Shown in pieces: positions 15,444 to 23,249 of a stretch of DNA of 28,523 nucleotides. The DNA is from JAADEM01 sp965371855 (lineage in GTDB: Bacteria > Bacteroidota > Bacteroidia > Bacteroidales > Marinilabiliaceae): assembly GCA_965371855.1 (NCBI GenBank), contig CBDUZZ010000062.1, forward strand, positions 1-28,523, in the 5' to 3' direction. Position 1 is the first letter of the stretch. Every line of letters starts with the position of its first letter. The notes beneath the pieces were generated by a model. That model was not told the DNA's origin, did no database searches, and saw only the letters and a list, made by a program, of their open reading frames with translations. Made by a program: the position numbers and the translations under genes.

Positions 15444-16868
15444 TCAATCCCTAACACAACGCACAGAAAACCCGAACGACTTACCGCTGCTGTGGCGGCG
15501 CAAGTCGGGGTAGTCGTAGCACAGGACCCGGCCGTAGGCCCAGCTACTACTGTACTCCGTACTACTCCACCAGTAACAGCGGTAGCTCGCGTAGGTGAAG
15601 CTGTACGTGTCATTGTAGCCAAGGCGGAGGCCACCCGGAAGGGCAGAAAAGCCCGTGCTGTTATTGGTGCTTTTAGAGTTTCCTATAGTCCCAACTATAC
15701 TACTGTTTCTCCAGCCGATTGGTGAAGTCAATGACCAGCCGATTGTTGAGGCCAATGATTTACCTGTTTTGTCACCACTGGTTGTGCCATCGTAATTATA
15801 ACCATTGGCTATTAAGTAGTTTACTAATGCTGTCCATTCTGCATCACTGGGCAAATGCCAACCTTTTGGACAAATGCCCTGTACAGGATTGGTGCCGTCA
15901 TGTGGTGTACCATTTACAGCTGCTGCATAAGTGTATAAAGCGCCACCCCCCAAACTTGCGTCGTTGTTGCAAAAGCAGTAGGCCTTGTCGGTGTTATTGT
16001 CGCCCAAAACTGCCCATGCAATGTCATCTGTAACAAGGGGTATGGCTGTGCCATCGGCATATTTGGTAGTTTTTAAATTTTCGGCCATCCATAACCAGGG
16101 TTCAGCTTCTACGTCATTGGCATATTTTGTGCTTTTCAGGTTTTCTGCCATACTGGTTTGGGTTCCAATTTTAACAATGGGGTAATTGTTTCCATCGCCA
16201 TCTTTACACTCATACAAATAAGCTATGATGGTTTTCGATTCTTCAGGTGTTTCGTTTACAATTGTGGTGTAATCGCCACTTGTAATGGTATAGGAAATAA
16301 TATCACCGGGGGTGTAGTCTAATTCATAATCAGCCGATACTGATTTCAACATTTTTGCAACATGTGCAGCATTTCCATTGTATTCAATATTGTTTCGGCC
16401 TCTTTTGTTTTGAACAATTTTCAGGCTATTAATACCCGATTCCGACTTAACGCTTAATAAGTAAACACCATGTCTGTCGGCTGCAATTTGAAATGTGTGC
16501 ATACCAATACTCAATTCCTTTTCATATTGAGCCAATAATTTACCAGACATATTAGCCATCAGTATTATTACATTCTGAAGTTTATCATTTAATATATGAA
16601 GGTTGGTATATGAATTGTAAGGATTGGGTGCAACCCATATAGCATTACCTATTTCCGGCTCATTAACAACTGTGGCCAAAGAGTGCAATGCCAAAGTTGC
16701 ATCTCCAGGTATCGTAATAGATTCATTTGTGGCCAGATTAGTTGCTATAACTTCATCAATCGTCAAATTAGCAGTAAAATTAATATTTATATCCTGAGCT
16801 GTTGACGACACATAAGATAATGAAAAGAAGAATAAGATTTGGAGTAACTGAGTAAGATGTTTTTTCAT
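15444..16868 (-). CDS. FISUMP-domain exported protein, candidate DGR target, 474 aa
   Basis: Predicted surface or secreted protein. Residues 1-24 are a signal peptide. Residues about 79-154 (APNPYNS to LKIVQN) look like a T9SS C-terminal sorting/Por module, oddly internal rather than terminal. Residues about 218-474 are a Fibrobacter-succinogenes-major-paralogous (FISUMP) domain, with ECKDGDGNNYPIVKIGTQ, GICPKGWHLPSDAEW and a terminal GFSVRCVRD; this domain has a C-type-lectin-like fold. The MAENLK(S/T)TKYA motif occurs twice (240-250 and 261-271), an apparent internal duplication. The last 64 codons differ sharply in base and codon use from the rest and fit a DGR variable region. No partner gene is adjacent. 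Ligand and function unknown. Confidence 0.85.
   Translation of the reverse strand: MKKHLTQLLQILFFFSLSYVSSTAQDININFTANLTIDEVIATNLATNESITIPGDATLALHSLATVVNEPEIGNAIWVAPNPYNSYTNLHILNDKLQNVIILMANMSGKLLAQYEKELSIGMHTFQIAADRHGVYLLSVKSESGINSLKIVQNKRGRNNIEYNGNAAHVAKMLKSVSADYELDYTPGDIISYTITSGDYTTIVNETPEESKTIIAYLYECKDGDGNNYPIVKIGTQTSMAENLKSTKYANDVEAEPWLWMAENLKTTKYADGTAIPLVTDDIAWAVLGDNNTDKAYCFCNNDASLGGGALYTYAAAVNGTPHDGTNPVQGICPKGWHLPSDAEWTALVNYLIANGYNYDGTTSGDKTGKSLASTIGWSLTSPIGWRNSSIVGTIGNSKSTNNSTGFSALPGGLRLGYNDTYSFTYASYRCYWWSSTEYSSSWAYGRVLCYDYPDLRRHSSGKSFGFSVRCVRD
15447..15638 (-). other. Candidate DGR variable region (residues 411-474 of the FISUMP protein)
   Basis: In these 64 codons none ends in A, 33 end in C, and all nine Tyr codons are TAC. 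By hand count G+C is 59% (114 of 192), in an AT-rich neighbourhood. DGR mutagenesis converts AAC codons of a template to NNC and so yields exactly such an A-poor, C-ending pattern without stops. Invariant-looking islands (TGG TGG AGT AGT ACG GAG and the final FGFSVRCVRD codons) alternate with variable-looking stretches rich in Tyr, Arg, Ser, Asp, Leu and Cys. No template repeat or reverse transcriptase is in the window, so this is a candidate only. Confidence 0.55.
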
Positions 16869-16902
16869 GGCAGTTAGATATTTAAGTATAATTTAATATG
16901 TA

Positions 16903-16933
16903 TAAATTTAAATAATATCACTTTCAATGTCAA
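16903..16933 (-). promoter_or_regulatory. Candidate two-box promoter of the FISUMP gene
   Basis: On the minus strand TTG (within TTGACA, 16933-16928) is followed after 20 nt by TAAATTTA (16910-16903), one mismatch from TAnnTTTG. The spacing fits the Bacteroidota -33/-7 pattern, with the start codon 35 nt further on. The TTGACA would also satisfy a classical sigma-70 -35 box. This is the best-formed promoter in the window. Confidence 0.5.
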
Positions 16934-16993
16934 TAGATGTTTGTTAAATATGTTTAGATGAATGTTATAAAGTGTTAAAAGGAGTTTTATTCG

Positions 16994-17029
16994 CTGGGTG
17001 ACTTCGTCCATTCGAAAAAAGTCACCCAG
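16994..17029 (-). repeat. 11-bp inverted repeat downstream of the histidine kinase gene
   Basis: CTGGGTGACTT and AAGTCACCCAG form a perfect 11-bp stem around a 14-nt loop, 46 bp past the kinase stop. No T-run follows on the minus strand, so it is not a textbook terminator. It may be a REP-like palindrome or a processing or stability hairpin. Confidence 0.6.
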
Positions 17030-17075
17030 TAGGTAGTTCGCTGTTCTTACACCTTAAGCCTTCTTACTTTCAACT

Positions 17076-20000
17076 TTACCGGCTGTAAAGAGGAAGCTCT
17101 ATAAAGAAGGTTGTTCCTTCGCCGTGTTTGGTAGTAAACCAAATTTTACCTTTCGAGTTAGTTATAATATTTTTAACAATAGCCAGTCCTAATCCCATAC
17201 CGCTACTCTTAGTAGTAAAATTCGGCTGGAAGATCTTCTCTTTTACCTCTTCAGACATTCCGGTACCATTATCGGCAAAAGTAATTTTCACCTTCGTTTC
17301 ATCAGTCTCTACTTTAATATTTAGTATGCCCTTCCATGCTTTGGGTATCGACTGTGAAGCATTATTGATAATATTATTAAAAACGCTTACCATCTGATCC
17401 GAATCAGCATAAACCCATACAGGTTTTGTCGCATCAAAATCTTCTATTATCTCGATAACGGGAGTTTCTCTAAAAAGGTCACAAGCTTGTTTTAGCTTTG
17501 ATATCAAATCAATACGTGTTCGTTTGGCAACAGGCATCTTTGCAAAATTTGAAAACTCTGTAGCTATCACTGATAACTGATCGATTTGTTCTATTAATGA
17601 ACTCGTAACCTTTTCCAGATATCCATCAAAATCCTCTACTTTGTCTTTTCTGGCACGCTGTAGATATTGTACATTAAGCCTCATAGGAGTAAGCGGATTT
17701 TTAATTTCATGAGCTATCTGTTTAGCCATCTCCCGCCATGCCATCTCCCTCTCACTCTGAGCCAGTTTACCGACACTCTCTGCAAGCTCATCTACCATAC
17801 GATTATATACGGTAACCAATTCGCCTATCTCATCTTTCCGCCTGTATTCTATCTTCTCATTCTTCTTACTTAACGAAACTTTCCCCAGCCTGTTCTGCAT
17901 CATCGACAAAGGATAGGTAATTCTTTTTGCTACAAACACTGCAAAACTGATTGCCAACAAAACAAATATCAGATAAGCATTTATTACCCCAACGATAAGT
18001 GATGACACCTGCTTGCGCAGCTCATCACTACCTACAAAATACGGTATGTTGAGATATGCCAAAGGGATATTATTATCATTCAACACCATAACATAAGCCG
18101 AAACATACTTAAGAGTACCGATAGACTCTTCATGAATAAACTCTAACTTTTTATTAAAAGATAATTCATAAAATGCTTTAGGTGACATTAAGCATCCAGT
18201 AAGCCCGTTGACGTATAACTCCGGACGCGAAGTGCCTAACAGGTGACCATCAAGGCTAAAAAGGTTAATATCGCAAAAGAATACATTTGAGAATTTCTGC
18301 AACAATGGTTGTATGTAGTCATGCATTTCATAAGTAACCCTATCCTCCTTTCCCAATTTGTGCTCAACCTCCATCAAAACAGACTTTATCCGCTGTTCCA
18401 ATATCTCACTGTTCTTATTTTTAAACTGGTATATGGAATAATATATCGAACTTGTTCCAACAATAAGTAATAATACCAGAACAATACTAACAAGAGCCAA
18501 CTGAATACGCTCCCTAATGGTAAGTCTGAAAAACGGGATACCATTTTTTATTTTTATAATTATTAAAAACAACAGAGCCAACAGAAAAAAAGCAATGAAA
18601 AATATTGAAAACCCTATTATTATACTGGCTACAGACAAAGTGGGACGGGATAAAACAATAAGCACATTATCTTCAGGCCCGTAAACAAGATGACTTTCGT
18701 TATTTGATTTCACATAGTATTTTTGTCCCTCATCCCTTTCAAAGAAATCACTACTTATATCGTATTCATAATCTCCAAACTGTTTGGCAAGATGGCCGTT
18801 TACATATTTGGCATATGAATACTCTTGAGCAACCTCAAAAACCATCTGTTCCTTTTCACTTTTCAAAAGTTCCGGATATCCAAGCCCGACAAAAACAGGT
18901 TTCGAATTTATTTCTATATACAAATTAACCCTGTTTTGTAGATTCTCTTTGAAATAGTTAAACAATCCCATGTATGTAACGCTTCCGTTATCATTATCAA
19001 GAAAGTAGAAATGCCGGCTTGCATACACATTATCCCCTATTTCAGATATCAGCTCATCAAAATAGTTATAACAATTAAATGTCTCACCAGTTTCCTCAAT
19101 TACTAAATCACCGCCTTCCCAACACGGTACAACCTGCAGCTCATAACGGCTAAGGTAACCAACAAAATATTTTTTCTCTATATACTTTTTGATATCGTCA
19201 GGTGAAAATTCTTCGCCCCTTAAAAGCTCAATAATATTTTCATCGTTCTGAATAACAGATTCTATTCCTTTAAGATACATTTCAGCCACAGGGTCTTCTT
19301 CCCGAACCAGCCGGAATGAAAGATTCTCAATAAGCACCTCCCTGCTCTTTTTCTCTTTTTCCGGGTACAGACGTATTAAAACAATAGTAACATAAAACGA
19401 AAAAATAAATATAATCCATGTAAAGACTTCATAAGAATGAATAACTCTATTTCTCTTTATAAAAAACAGTAACAATAAACCTATCAAAAAGAAGAAGACA
19501 AAACTCTCAGGAAGACAGGAACAATTAAAAATTCCAAAAATAAGATATACAAATACCGGAACTACCCCAATTATTACCAACTGATATTTAAACGGCAGAA
19601 GCAAATAGAACATTCTTAAAACCTTTTCCAGCAAAAACAAAGAAGAGAAAAGAAGTAATCCGATAATAGTAACTTTTGTTATTGCTACAACATCAAGTTC
19701 TGTTATACGATAATATAACGATAATGTGGAAGAGTGTTGTACAAGAATAACTATTAACCGGTTAACAAATAAAAAATAGAAGAATACAACTGCAATGGCA
19801 ACAGCAAAAATAGCTATCATTACTTTACTGTTGTTTTTATATTTTAATATGCCTGACGGAAACCGGAATAATCTGTAAAACCAAAAGAAAAATATATGTA
19901 GTAGCAGTGCCAGCAGCAACATTGAAACAAGTGAAGGTAACCACGATGAATAAGCAAATAACACCGGTGAGAAAATTTCACCTTCACGCATCAGGTATAG

Positions 20001-20768
20001 AATATTAAACCGTATGAACCAATAATAAATAAAAAACAAAATAATCCCTGCAAATAAGAATGCATAATTCCCAATTTTCCGACTAAGGATTTTTAGAAAA
20101 GAACCCGTAAAAAGGATTGTTCCTATTATTGCAATAAGAATGAAAAACAAACCTATCCTGCTCGGCAATGATGAAATAAACGGCACCTGTTTTATGAAAA
20201 GACTAAAAAGATAATGTCTGCCATCATCATATATTGCAATACCCTTACCCGGTACATCCCTTTGAATATCGGGACTGATAGTCAATTCAAACTGGTTATT
20301 AAATCTGTTTTTCAGAAATTCATTCTCATACAGATATTGTTGCTTAATTTTGAACAATCCTAAAAAATCAAGTCCCTTATAATGCTTCTTCTCCACCAAA
20401 AACCATCCGTTTTTCAATTGCACTACCTTATGTGCTATAAGGGAGTCTCTCTCTTCAACAACCGGAATAGAAGCATCAGACCAGAAAATAAGAGTATCCT
20501 TATCATATACAAAGTAAGAAGTTTCCTTCTTCGCCAATGAATCCATAATAACAGGTAAGGCTGTACCCTCTTCAAAACCCTTAATTATTAACGAAATATT
20601 CTCCCTTAAAACCTTTTGATTTCGATGGATTACATCCTCAAACTTCTCTTTATTAATCTGAATTGATTCGGAATTGGATTTCAGTACTGAGATAGAGATA
20701 CCAACAATCCAACCTAAAATGGATATTAAGAGAAAAATATATGGTAAAAGAAATTTTCTATCTCTCAT
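17076..20768 (-). CDS. Multi-pass membrane sensor histidine kinase (NtrY-like), 1230 aa
   Basis: Membrane-bound sensor kinase. About eleven or twelve hydrophobic segments are visible: one at the N-terminus, a cluster at about 200-460, two near 730-800, and one before HAMP at about 920-945. Between them lie two extracytoplasmic regions. The cytoplasmic part has a HAMP linker, a HisKA domain with phosphoacceptor His1020 in AHEIKNPLTPMR, and a HATPase_c domain with N box NNIINNAS (from 1131), G1 DNGTGMS (from 1166) and G2 GMGLGLA (from 1190). The HEIKNPLTP signature and topology recall NtrY. No response regulator is in the window, so the partner is unknown. It follows rlmH after 84 bp, most of it an octamer repeat. 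Confidence 0.9.
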   Translation of the reverse strand: MRDRKFLLPYIFLLISILGWIVGISISVLKSNSESIQINKEKFEDVIHRNQKVLRENISLIIKGFEEGTALPVIMDSLAKKETSYFVYDKDTLIFWSDASIPVVEERDSLIAHKVVQLKNGWFLVEKKHYKGLDFLGLFKIKQQYLYENEFLKNRFNNQFELTISPDIQRDVPGKGIAIYDDGRHYLFSLFIKQVPFISSLPSRIGLFFILIAIIGTILFTGSFLKILSRKIGNYAFLFAGIILFFIYYWFIRFNILYLMREGEIFSPVLFAYSSWLPSLVSMLLLALLLHIFFFWFYRLFRFPSGILKYKNNSKVMIAIFAVAIAVVFFYFLFVNRLIVILVQHSSTLSLYYRITELDVVAITKVTIIGLLLFSSLFLLEKVLRMFYLLLPFKYQLVIIGVVPVFVYLIFGIFNCSCLPESFVFFFLIGLLLLFFIKRNRVIHSYEVFTWIIFIFSFYVTIVLIRLYPEKEKKSREVLIENLSFRLVREEDPVAEMYLKGIESVIQNDENIIELLRGEEFSPDDIKKYIEKKYFVGYLSRYELQVVPCWEGGDLVIEETGETFNCYNYFDELISEIGDNVYASRHFYFLDNDNGSVTYMGLFNYFKENLQNRVNLYIEINSKPVFVGLGYPELLKSEKEQMVFEVAQEYSYAKYVNGHLAKQFGDYEYDISSDFFERDEGQKYYVKSNNESHLVYGPEDNVLIVLSRPTLSVASIIIGFSIFFIAFFLLALLFLIIIKIKNGIPFFRLTIRERIQLALVSIVLVLLLIVGTSSIYYSIYQFKNKNSEILEQRIKSVLMEVEHKLGKEDRVTYEMHDYIQPLLQKFSNVFFCDINLFSLDGHLLGTSRPELYVNGLTGCLMSPKAFYELSFNKKLEFIHEESIGTLKYVSAYVMVLNDNNIPLAYLNIPYFVGSDELRKQVSSLIVGVINAYLIFVLLAISFAVFVAKRITYPLSMMQNRLGKVSLSKKNEKIEYRRKDEIGELVTVYNRMVDELAESVGKLAQSEREMAWREMAKQIAHEIKNPLTPMRLNVQYLQRARKDKVEDFDGYLEKVTSSLIEQIDQLSVIATEFSNFAKMPVAKRTRIDLISKLKQACDLFRETPVIEIIEDFDATKPVWVYADSDQMVSVFNNIINNASQSIPKAWKGILNIKVETDETKVKITFADNGTGMSEEVKEKIFQPNFTTKSSGMGLGLAIVKNIITNSKGKIWFTTKHGEGTTFFIELPLYSR

Positions 20769-20794
20769 ATTACTTATTTTTTTTTATTAGTTAT

Positions 20795-20850
20795 AGCCAT
20801 TCAACCATAGAACCATTTAACCATTTAACCATAGAACCATTTAGCCCTGT
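20795..20850. repeat. Octamer tandem repeat between rlmH and the histidine kinase
   Basis: Seven contiguous 8-bp units: AGCCATTC, AACCATAG, AACCATTT, AACCATTT, AACCATAG, AACCATTT, AGCCCTGT. The array ends 2 bp from the rlmH stop (20853). The units are near-identical to those before the M28 gene (11208-11255), on the same DNA strand but opposite with respect to transcription. Confidence 0.9.
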
Positions 20851-20852
20851 AT

Positions 20853-21326
20853 TCAATCGTGATGATAGGGTTCATTTCTTAAAATTGTCATTGCCCTGTA
20901 CAGTTGTTCAAAAAATATCAACCTCACTAGCTGGTGCGAAAATGTCATTCTTGATAATGAAACTTTAGCGTTTGCTCTGTTGTATAATTCATCTGAAAAG
21001 CCATACGGTCCTCCAATAAAATACACCATACGTTTTGTTCCGGATACCATACGTTTCTCAACATAGGCAGCAAACTCACGAGACGTATGCATCTTACCCT
21101 TTTCGTCGAGCAGTACAACATAGTCACCGGGCTGAATAGTGTTGAGCAAAACCGCACCTTCCATATTTTTCTGCTGCTCCTGCGACAGATTCCTGTTTTT
21201 TTTCACATCAGGCAGTTCAAGATACTCAAATGAGATATAATGTTTCAATCTGGTTTGATATTTTCTTAATCCTTCAATTATATATCTGTCGTCTGTTTTA
21301 CCAATCACAACTAATTTTAACTTCAT
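20853..21326 (-). CDS. rlmH: 23S rRNA (pseudouridine1915-N3)-methyltransferase RlmH, 157 aa
   Basis: SPOUT-class methyltransferase that methylates pseudouridine 1915 in helix 69 of 23S rRNA, acting on assembled 70S ribosomes. The deep-knot signature is present: YVVLLDEKGKMHTSREFA, then FIGGPYGF (residues 103-110), then SLSRMTFSHQLVRLIFFEQLYRA and the terminal PYHHD. The length is normal (155-159). It is divergent from the DUF4783 gene and probably upstream of the histidine kinase in one transcript. Confidence 0.96.
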   Translation of the reverse strand: MKLKLVVIGKTDDRYIIEGLRKYQTRLKHYISFEYLELPDVKKNRNLSQEQQKNMEGAVLLNTIQPGDYVVLLDEKGKMHTSREFAAYVEKRMVSGTKRMVYFIGGPYGFSDELYNRANAKVSLSRMTFSHQLVRLIFFEQLYRAMTILRNEPYHHD

Positions 21327-21437
21327 ACGTATAAAAATATGGTTTAATTTTTGTAAATGATTATATTTACTAAAATAATTGAGGCAACTGCATATTTTTC
21401 TACATATTTAAACTTTGAAACAACCAATGTTTGTATA

Positions 21438-21848
21438 ATGAAATACTATATAAAATCAATTACACTTAGTCTTATTCTGGCACTTAGTTTCAGCTTATCT
21501 CTTAATGCTCAGAATAAAAACGCTATCTCTTCGGATATTGTAAATGCTGTAAAAGACGGTAATGCTTCTGAACTTTCCGAATATTTTAATGAAAATATTG
21601 AACTTGTCATTCCACAAAAATCAGGAATATTCAGCAAATCACAAGCTGAAATGGTTTTAAAAGATTTTTTTACTCAAAATCCACCCAAAGGATTTAAGAT
21701 AATACATGAGGGGAGCAGACAAAATGCATCTTTCGCTATCGGAAACTATACTACCAACAGTGGAATTTACAGGTTATCCTTCCTGACAAAAAACGTAAAC
21801 AATAAATTACTGATTCATCAATTAAGGATTGAAAAACAGAATGACTGA
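21438..21848 (+). CDS. DUF4783 exported protein, 136 aa
   Basis: Small exported protein of the Bacteroidota DUF4783 family, SnoaL/NTF2-like in length and pattern. I place the start at the ATG at 21438, because MKYYIKSITLSLILALSFS gives a clean signal peptide with cleavage near SLNAQ. An open frame extends upstream to 21357 but its residues do not look like a signal sequence. The 3' end overlaps nadC by 8 bp (ATGACTGA), which implies translational coupling. Function unknown; the link to nadC may be only positional. Confidence 0.8.
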   Translation: MKYYIKSITLSLILALSFSLSLNAQNKNAISSDIVNAVKDGNASELSEYFNENIELVIPQKSGIFSKSQAEMVLKDFFTQNPPKGFKIIHEGSRQNASFAIGNYTTNSGIYRLSFLTKNVNNKLLIHQLRIEKQND

Positions 21849-22683
21849 GCAACTTATTGAAGAGCTAATAGATTTGGCAATTAAAGAAGACATTGGTGAT
21901 GGGGACCACTCTTCTCAATCGTGTATTCCCGAAACAGAACAGGGAAAAGTACAACTACTTGTTAAAGAGCCAGGAATTATTGCTGGCATAGAAGTGGCTG
22001 AGAAGATTTTTAAAAAGATAGATCCTGAAATAGAAATTGATATTTTCATAAAAGATGGTGCAAAAGTAAAGCCGGGCGACATAGCTTTTACCGTGAAAGG
22101 TAAGGTGTGGACTTTACTAAAAACCGAACGCCTTGTACTAAACGTTATGCAACGTATGAGCGGAATAGCTACCCGCACAAATGAATATGTGAAACGCCTC
22201 GAAGGCCTACACACCAAAGTTCTGGATACCCGTAAAACAACTCCTGGAATGAGGGTTCTGGAAAAAGCCGCTGTTAAGATTGGTGGTGGAGAGAACCACC
22301 GCATGGGACTGTTCGATATGATAATGCTTAAAGATAACCATATTGATTTTGCAGGTGGAATAGAAAAAGCGATAAAAGCTGTTAAGAGTTACCTTAAAGA
22401 AAAAAACAAAGATATCAAGATTGAAGTTGAAGTGCGTAACTTTGATGAACTAAATGAAGTAATGCGTGTTGGCGGCATCCACCGCATAATGCTCGATAAC
22501 TTCGACATCCCACAAACAAAAGCTGCTGTTGAACTGATTGCCGGCAAATACAAAACAGAATCGTCAGGTAGTATAACCATAGATACCCTACGTGACTACG
22601 CTGAATGTGGTGTTGACTATATCTCAGTTGGTGCTCTTACGCACCATATCAAAAGTTTGGATATGAGTTTGAAAGCGATGTAA
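21841..22683 (+). CDS. nadC: Nicotinate-nucleotide pyrophosphorylase (carboxylating), 280 aa
   Basis: Quinolinate phosphoribosyltransferase: converts quinolinate and PRPP to nicotinate mononucleotide in de novo NAD synthesis. Family signatures are clear: TERLVLNVMQRMSGIAT, then LDTRKTTPGMR, then KIGGGENHRMGLFDMIMLKDNHI, and near the C-terminus GVDYISVGALTH. I take the ATG at 21841 as start (280 aa, normal length); a TTG four codons upstream would add MKNR without support. It overlaps the DUF4783 stop by 8 bp. No nadA or nadB is in the window. Confidence 0.96.
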   Translation: MTEQLIEELIDLAIKEDIGDGDHSSQSCIPETEQGKVQLLVKEPGIIAGIEVAEKIFKKIDPEIEIDIFIKDGAKVKPGDIAFTVKGKVWTLLKTERLVLNVMQRMSGIATRTNEYVKRLEGLHTKVLDTRKTTPGMRVLEKAAVKIGGGENHRMGLFDMIMLKDNHIDFAGGIEKAIKAVKSYLKEKNKDIKIEVEVRNFDELNEVMRVGGIHRIMLDNFDIPQTKAAVELIAGKYKTESSGSITIDTLRDYAECGVDYISVGALTHHIKSLDMSLKAM

Positions 22684-22696
22684 ATAAAATTATACA

Positions 22697-22729
22697 AGTA
22701 AGGGCTTCACTTCGAGTGAAACACTTACT
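22697..22729 (+). repeat. 33-nt REP-like hairpin after nadC
   Basis: Outer arms AGTAAG/CTTACT and inner arms TTCACT/AGTGAA surround loop TCG, with 3-nt mismatched blocks between arms (6+3+6+3+6+3+6). It begins 13 nt after the nadC stop and may act as a terminator or 3'-end protector. Its architecture and outer arms match the hairpin at 24564-24596. Confidence 0.65.
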
Positions 22730-22737
22730 CGAAATAA

Positions 22738-23223
22738 AAAACATCTAAACAATTTCTTACAGTTGAGATTTTTTCTCTCATATCTAACATTAGCCGTAAT
22801 TGGATTAACAACATTTTTACTGTAAAAACGCCTCAGTCAACTGATCTTTTTATCTGTTTAGACACAGGTGGAGGTACTTTAGGATCTGATCAATTTGATT
22901 GGTTTAAGACTGTTTTAGAAACCGAACGAACCAAATATCGTCACTGTATTGTATTTACACACAATAATCTATTCCGCATCAAGCATACAACAAGCACAAA
23001 TCCGCTTGTTGAAGAACTATACGCTCTCATGGAGTTGTGTGTTAAACACAAAATAGATATGGTTATTGCCGGCCATGACCATAAAAAGAATACTGCAATT
23101 TTAGGCAACACAACACACATTACTCTGGATGCACTGTTAGATGATTACAACAATGCCGGTTATTTCAAGCTATTAATAAAACAAGGAGAGATAGGCTATG
23201 AATTTATTAATCTCAATAATTAG
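22738..23223 (+). pseudogene. 5'-truncated metallophosphoesterase gene
   Basis: A single open frame of 161 codons (22738-23223) lacks an ATG until codon 98. Its translation includes FICLDTGGGTLGSDQFDWF, then HCIVFTHNNLF, then DMVIAGHDHKKN, the C-terminal half of a calcineurin-type metallophosphoesterase. The GHDH motif and the FTHNN histidine are present. The N-terminal D-x-H and GDxxD metal-binding motifs are missing, because the frame is closed by stops just upstream next to the nadC hairpin. No frameshift is seen inside the remnant, so the loss is likely recent. Expression from Met98 (64 aa) would not give an active enzyme. Confidence 0.75.
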
Positions 23224-23249
23224 TTTTGCTCAGCTGTTAGCGCTTCAAC

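Noticed and set aside
15492..16033. Plus-strand open frames of 77 and 104 codons opposite the FISUMP gene
   Set aside because: They are shadows kept open by the stop-poor, C-ending codons of the minus-strand gene; no family resemblance or start signal.
15188..17075. A complete DGR cassette (reverse transcriptase, accessory protein, template repeat)
   Set aside because: No reverse transcriptase motif was found in any long frame of the window, and no second copy resembling 15447-15638 is visible, so only an orphan target can be argued.
21357..21437. N-terminal extension of the DUF4783 gene
   Set aside because: The extra residues precede a good signal peptide that begins at the ATG at 21438, so the longer start is unlikely.
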